Below, piece after piece: positions 43,284 through 46,954 of a stretch of 46,954 nucleotides of DNA. The notes beneath the pieces were generated by a model. It had not been told where the DNA came from. It saw nothing but the letters and a program-made list of their open reading frames with translations, and ran no database searches. Source of the stretch: AWTP1-18 sp036518635 (GTDB lineage Bacteria; Pseudomonadota; Gammaproteobacteria; Burkholderiales; Rhodocyclaceae); the NCBI GenBank assembly GCA_036518635.1, contig DATDMT010000275.1:1-46954 (forward strand), read 5' to 3'. Numbering within the stretch: the first letter of the stretch is position 1; each line of letters opens with the position of its first letter. Position numbers and translations under genes: made by a program.

Positions 43284-43898
43284 GTGAAACTGGAAAACCG
43301 CATCTATCTCGCCTCCCGCAGCCCGCGCCGGCGTGAGCTGCTCGGCCAGATCGGCGTGCGCTTCGACCTGCTGCTGTTCCGCAGTGGCGACCGCGCCGAT
43401 CCCGAGACCGACGAGACCCCCCTGCCCGGCGAGGTACCGGAGGACTATGTGGTCCGCGTCGCCCGCGCCAAAGCGCATCACGGCGCCAGCCTGCTGAATT
43501 GCCGCAACCTGCCGGACCGGCCGGTGCTGTCGGCCGACACCACCCTCGACCTGGGCGGCGAGATCATCGGCAAGCCGAACGATGCCGCCGACGCCTGCGC
43601 CATCCTCGGCCGCCTTTCCGGCAAGACCCACCGCGTGTTGACCGCCGTCGCGGTGGCCGCCGGCCAGCGCACCGAGCACGTGCTGAGCATCAGCGACGTG
43701 CGCTTCCGCGAACTGGACGAGCGCGAAATCCGCGCCTATGTCGCCAGCGGCGAGCCGATGGACAAGGCCGGCGCCTACGGCCTGCAGGGCCGCGCCGCGA
43801 TCTTCGTCAGCGAGGTGCGCGGCTCGCCCTCCGGCATCGTCGGCCTGCCCCTCTGCGAAACCGCCCTGCTGCTGCGCGGCTTCGGCCTGACGCCCTGA
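43284..43898 (+). CDS. maf: Maf/YhdE-family nucleotide pyrophosphatase
   Basis: A 204-residue house-cleaning nucleotide pyrophosphatase with LASRSPRRRELLGQIGVRFD at the start, SADTTLDLGGEIIGKPNDA in the middle and GRAAIFVSEVRGSPSGIVGL with PLCET at the end, close to the YhdE (dTTP/UTP-type) branch. It starts with GTG at 43284; the 46 bases before it are non-coding. Same operon order as in other betaproteobacteria. Confidence 0.94.
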   Translation: MKLENRIYLASRSPRRRELLGQIGVRFDLLLFRSGDRADPETDETPLPGEVPEDYVVRVARAKAHHGASLLNCRNLPDRPVLSADTTLDLGGEIIGKPNDAADACAILGRLSGKTHRVLTAVAVAAGQRTEHVLSISDVRFRELDEREIRAYVASGEPMDKAGAYGLQGRAAIFVSEVRGSPSGIVGLPLCETALLLRGFGLTP

Positions 43899-43922
43899 AT
43901 TCCCATGTCTTCGGTCTCCAGC

Positions 43923-45377
43923 ATGAACGATTCCTTCCTCATCAACTTCACCCCGCAGGAAACCCGTGTCGCCCTGATGCAGTCGGGCGTGGTGCAGGAG
44001 TTGCACATCGAACGCGAAAGCTCCCGCGGCATCGTCGGCAACATCTACCTGGGCAAGGTGGTGCGGGTGTTGCCCGGCATGCAGTCGGCCTTCGTCGATG
44101 TCGGCCTGGAACGCACCGCCTTCCTGCATGTGGCCGATATCCGCGACCAGCGCCAGAACGAGCAGGAGCAGCGGCCGATCGAGAAGATCGTCAGCGAGGG
44201 CCAGCACTTCGTCGTCCAGGTGCTGAAGGACCCGATCGGCAGCAAGGGCGCGCGCCTCACCACCCAGGTCTCCATCGCCGGGCGGATGCTGGTGTACCTG
44301 CCCCATGAAAAGCACATTGGCATCTCGCAGCGGATCGGCGACGAAGCCGCCCGCGACCGCCTGCGCCAGCGCATCGCGGCGCTGATGCCGGCCGACGAGA
44401 ACGGCGGCTTCATCGTCCGCACCGTCGCCGAGGACGCCAGCGATGACGAGCTGCGCGCCGACATCGCCTATCTGCGCCATCTTTGGAGCGAAATCCGCAG
44501 CCGCGCCCGCGAAGTCCATCCGCCGGCCCGCCTCTACGAAGATCTGACCCTCGGCCAGCGCGTGCTGCGCGATCTGGTGACCGTGGATACCGCGCGCATC
44601 CTGATCGACTCGCGGGAAAACTTCCAAAAGATGTCGGCCTTCGCCGAGAGCTACATGCCCCAGGTGGCGCCGCTGCTGGAGCACTACACCGGCGACCGGC
44701 CGCTGTTCGACCTCTATGGCGTCGAGGACGAAATCCAGAAGGCCCTGGCGCGGCGCGTGGACCTCAAGTCCGGCGGTTACCTGATCATCGACCAGACCGA
44801 GGCGATGACCACCATCGACGTCAATACCGGCGCCTACGTCGGCGTGCGCAACTTCGACGACACGGTGTTCAAGACCAATCTCGAAGCCGCCCAGACCATC
44901 GTCCGCCAACTGCGCATGCGCAACCTGGGCGGCATCATCATCGTGGACTTCATCGACATGGATTCCGCCGAGCACCGCGCCCTGGTGCTGGAGGAACTCA
45001 ACCGGGCCCTGGCCCGCGACCACACCCGGATCACGGTGAACGGCTTCACCGCCCTCGGCCTGGTGGAGATGACCAGGAAGCGCACCCGCGAATCCCTCGC
45101 CCACGTGCTTTGCGAACCCTGCGCCACCTGCGGCGGCCGCGGCGAGCTGAAGACGGCGCAGACCATGTGCTACGAAATCCTCCGCGAACTGCTGCGCGAG
45201 GCGCGCCAGTTCAACGCCCGCGAACTGCGTCTGGTGGCGGCGATCTCGGTGGTGGACATGTTCCTCGATGAGGAGTCGCAATCCCTTGCCATGCTCTCCG
45301 ACTTCATCGGCAAGCCGATCTCACTGCACGCCGAAAGCAGATATACCCAGGAGCAGTTCGACATCGTCCTGTTGTAG
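43923..45377 (+). CDS. rng: Ribonuclease G
   Basis: A 484-residue endoribonuclease of the RNase E/G family (E. coli RNase G is 489), which matures 16S rRNA 5' ends and degrades mRNAs. It has the S1-like domain with GNIYLGKVVRVLPGMQSAFV, catalytic TIDVNTGAYVGVRNF and IIIVDFIDMDSAEHR with the metal-binding Asp residues, and the CEPCATCGGRG zinc-link motif. It lacks the RNase E C-terminal scaffold. An earlier ATG at 43905 adds six residues; 43923 fits the family start. Last gene of the nadD cluster. Confidence 0.95.
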   Translation: MNDSFLINFTPQETRVALMQSGVVQELHIERESSRGIVGNIYLGKVVRVLPGMQSAFVDVGLERTAFLHVADIRDQRQNEQEQRPIEKIVSEGQHFVVQVLKDPIGSKGARLTTQVSIAGRMLVYLPHEKHIGISQRIGDEAARDRLRQRIAALMPADENGGFIVRTVAEDASDDELRADIAYLRHLWSEIRSRAREVHPPARLYEDLTLGQRVLRDLVTVDTARILIDSRENFQKMSAFAESYMPQVAPLLEHYTGDRPLFDLYGVEDEIQKALARRVDLKSGGYLIIDQTEAMTTIDVNTGAYVGVRNFDDTVFKTNLEAAQTIVRQLRMRNLGGIIIVDFIDMDSAEHRALVLEELNRALARDHTRITVNGFTALGLVEMTRKRTRESLAHVLCEPCATCGGRGELKTAQTMCYEILRELLREARQFNARELRLVAAISVVDMFLDEESQSLAMLSDFIGKPISLHAESRYTQEQFDIVLL

Positions 45378-45442
45378 TGCGGCATTGCGGCTGCCGCGCT
45401 GCAACTTTCCCCGCGTCCGGTCGCGGGTTAAAGTAGTGGCGA

Positions 45443-46108
45443 ATGGTTGATGCCGAAAGCCAAGGGGAAATGTGCTGCGTCCGCTTCGATATTCCTTCGG
45501 GTAGTTCCGCGCCCGCCTGTATCTGCGTCGCTCGCCACGGCGAAACCGACTGGAACGCCGTCGGCACCCTGCAGGGCTGGATCGACGTGCCGATCAACGA
45601 CAAGGGCCGCCGCCAGGCACGGCATCTCGCCGAACACTTCGCCGACGCTGGCATCCAGCGCATCTTCAGCAGCCCGCTGATCCGCGCCCGGGAAACCGCT
45701 GCCATCGTCGCCGCCAGCCTCGGCCTGCCATTGCCCTGCCTGCACGAGGGGCTCAAGGAGCGCTGCTTCGGTGTGATCCAGGGCGTGCCGCGGGACGAAA
45801 TCGCCGAACTCAACCCGGTGCTGTTCCAGCAGTTGATGAAGCGCAGCCCCGCCTGCCATTTCGCCCAGGGCGAAACCATGGACCAGTTTGCCGAGCGGGT
45901 GCTGGCGGCGCTCACCGACATCGCCCGCGACAACCCGGGCCTGCGGCTGCTGGCGATCACCCACGGCTGGGTACTCGACGTCATCGTCCGCCATGTGAAC
46001 GGCCTGCCGCGCAACGCCATCCTGCCGCTGAAGCGCAAGAACATCGATCATCTGTGGCTGGAAGTGGGCGCCGGCGGCATTCGCCGGTGGCAAGCGACCG
46101 CGGCATGA
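45443..46108 (+). CDS. Histidine phosphatase family protein (phosphoglycerate-mutase-like)
   Basis: A 221-residue protein of the phosphoglycerate-mutase superfamily. ICVARHGETDWNAVGTLQGW carries the phosphohistidine motif, SSPLIRARETA the arginine, and AITHGWVLDVIVRHV the second histidine. The family includes phosphoglycerate mutases, CobC and small-metabolite phosphatases; specificity cannot be assigned. The extra residues before the domain (1-28) suggest the true start could be as late as 45470. Confidence 0.92.
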   Translation: MVDAESQGEMCCVRFDIPSGSSAPACICVARHGETDWNAVGTLQGWIDVPINDKGRRQARHLAEHFADAGIQRIFSSPLIRARETAAIVAASLGLPLPCLHEGLKERCFGVIQGVPRDEIAELNPVLFQQLMKRSPACHFAQGETMDQFAERVLAALTDIARDNPGLRLLAITHGWVLDVIVRHVNGLPRNAILPLKRKNIDHLWLEVGAGGIRRWQATAA

Positions 46109-46179
46109 GCCAAGATGGGAGTGGCGGCCCCGCCGCAGCCATGCCCCATGCTCGCCGTTGAACCGACAGGAGAAGCCAG

Positions 46180-46419
46180 ATGGAATCCTCCCAGCACACC
46201 ATGAGCAATCTCTTCGCCCAGCTCGGCCTGCCCTCCGAGCCGGACGATATCCGCAGCTTCATCGAACGCCATCGGCCGCTGGCGCCTGACGTGCGGTTGC
46301 ATCGAGCGCCATTCTGGAGCCCGTCCCAGGCGGCGTTTCTCCGCGAGGAGATCGCCGAGGACGCCGACTGGGCCGAGGTGGTCGATCAACTCGACGGCGA
46401 GTTGCGGGCCGCGAACTGA
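46180..46419 (+). CDS. DUF2789 family protein
   Basis: A 79-residue protein matching DUF2789: SNLFAQLGLPSEPDDIRSFI and APFWSPSQAAFLREEIAEDA, then DWAEVVDQLDGELR. The ATG at 46180 follows AGGAG at seven bases. Cytoplasmic; no function is known for the family. Confidence 0.9.
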   Translation: MESSQHTMSNLFAQLGLPSEPDDIRSFIERHRPLAPDVRLHRAPFWSPSQAAFLREEIAEDADWAEVVDQLDGELRAAN

Positions 46420-46427
46420 GGCCGACA

Positions 46428-46455
46428 ACAAAACGGCCACCTCCTGGGTGGCCGT
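46428..46455 (-). terminator. Rho-independent terminator for the 41-aa gene
   Basis: ACGGCCACC (46433-46441) pairs with GGTGGCCGT (46447-46455), nine base pairs around a five-base loop. On the minus strand the stem is followed by TTTTGTTGTC. It is 25 bases past the small lysine-rich gene and also separates it from the convergent DUF2789 gene. Confidence 0.75.
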
Positions 46456-46479
46456 CCGGCGAAGCTACGCGGTAGGTCG

Positions 46480-46605
46480 TTAGCGGGTAATCAGCGGAAC
46501 GATGTCGGCGGCGTGCTTCTTGGCATGCTTCACGGCCTTCTTCTCCTTGGGAGTCAGAAGGGACTGTTTCTTGGGTTCCTTGTTGCTTTGGCGGGCTTTG
46601 CCCAT
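46480..46605 (-). CDS. Small lysine-rich protein, 41 aa
   Basis: A 41-residue frame with ATG at 46605 preceded by AAGGAG at eight bases, ending in TAA, and closed by a good terminator: strong local signals for a real gene. The protein (MGKARQSNKEPKKQSLLTPK then a K/H/A-rich half ending IVPLITR) has about a third basic residues and no membrane span. I do not know the family. It is divergent from prkA, with a 281-base gap between (46606-46886) that shows no further gene. Confidence 0.75.
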   Translation of the reverse strand: MGKARQSNKEPKKQSLLTPKEKKAVKHAKKHAADIVPLITR

Positions 46606-46886
46606 GGCGGGTACTCCTTAGACGCTCCGGCGATTGCACGGTGCTGGTTCAGTATAGGCCGCTGCCGGAGCGATAACCGGAATCCACTCTCCATAGAACG
46701 GTTAATTTCGCTGCGACTTGAGCCTTGGCGCTGCAACTTTCTGCGCCGCATCTGGTCCGTGAAATTAGGCGCAAGGGACGCAACACTTTGTCGATTCCCG
46801 GCGCCGGTTTTATACCTAAGATGAAGTGCAGGCCGCATCATGTTTTCCATGCATGGCCCGTAGCCCCACGAAAAAGGAGAGATGCA

Positions 46887-46954
46887 ATGACCATTTTCGC
46901 CCGCTACCAGAGCCGCTACGAAGCGGCCTCAGAAGAGGAAATGTCGGTACAGGA
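46887..46954 (+). CDS. prkA: PrkA-family serine protein kinase, N-terminal fragment
   Basis: Only the first 22 residues are visible, MTIFARYQSRYEAASEEEMS plus VQ, cut by the window edge. They align with the beginning of PrkA/YeaG proteins, which start M(N/S)IF..Y..RYE....EE. PrkA is an AAA+-type serine protein kinase of the stationary-phase and stress response. The AAAAAGGAGA ribosome site (46870-46879) lies seven bases before ATG. A TTTTATACC (46808-46816) could be part of its promoter. Confidence 0.8.
   Translation, partial: MTIFARYQSRYEAASEEEMSVQ

Noticed and set aside
42552..45281. 909-codon minus-strand frame opposite rlmH, maf and rng
   Set aside because: Antisense shadow generated by codon bias; three recognised genes occupy the plus strand.
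46735..46770. Sigma-54 promoter upstream of prkA
   Set aside because: The GG and GC elements of TTGGCGC...CTGC are not ten bases apart as required.

Overview
The window is GC-rich DNA with tightly packed genes, frequent ATGA/GTGA stop-start overlaps, two cobalamin riboswitches and a betaproteobacterial gene order (nadD-rsfS-rlmH-maf-rng, DUF2782 next to polA, paired BPSS1780-type membrane proteins). I infer a betaproteobacterium, most likely of the Rhodocyclales (Azospira/Dechloromonas-like). The species cannot be fixed from the sequence alone. No rRNA, tRNA, CRISPR array or intact transposase gene was found.

Layout. (1) 1-17.2 kb is dominated by cobalamin uptake and late B12 biosynthesis: a leftward cobalamin riboswitch at the edge, two BtuF-type binding proteins, cobQ, cobP, and rightward of a second riboswitch cobT, a dual-REC response regulator, cobS and cobC. 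Inserted among them are an iron-type (Fur-box) operon with a DUF2325 protein, a glutathione peroxidase, a chemoreceptor of unusual topology, and a large SWIM/SNF2 helicase. A 271-bp nested palindromic element lies between chemoreceptor and helicase. (2) 17.2-31.7 kb is a lipopolysaccharide core/O-chain cluster: three GT9 heptosyltransferase-like proteins, five GT4 glycosyltransferases, MsbA, a polysaccharide deacetylase, a WaaL-like O-antigen ligase and a VirK/YbjX (DUF535) protein, most of them with overlapping or nearly touching ends. (3) 32.3-36.2 kb is an accessory islet of lower GC, bounded by two long inverted copies of a structured repeat with a third truncated copy inside. It carries two unusual genes: a Tgl-type transglutaminase with an effector-like leader of the kind seen in DUF4157/eCIS-associated proteins, and an uncharacterised membrane protein. 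(4) 36.2-47 kb is housekeeping: polA, a LOG-family protein, DUF2782, two membrane proteins, nadD-rsfS-rlmH-maf-rng, a histidine phosphatase, DUF2789, a 41-residue lysine-rich protein, and the start of prkA at the right edge.

How the genes work together. CobQ amidates the corrin ring, CobP activates cobinamide, CobT activates the lower-ligand base, CobS joins the two and CobC removes the phosphate, while BtuF supplies exogenous corrinoid; both riboswitches would shut their transcripts off when B12 is plentiful. The LPS genes build core sugars on lipid A, flip it (MsbA), and ligate O-chain (WaaL-like). The most novel part is the islet at 32.3-36.2 kb: its repeat copies differ by paired, structure-preserving substitutions, and a full copy sits directly 5' of each cargo gene in the same orientation.
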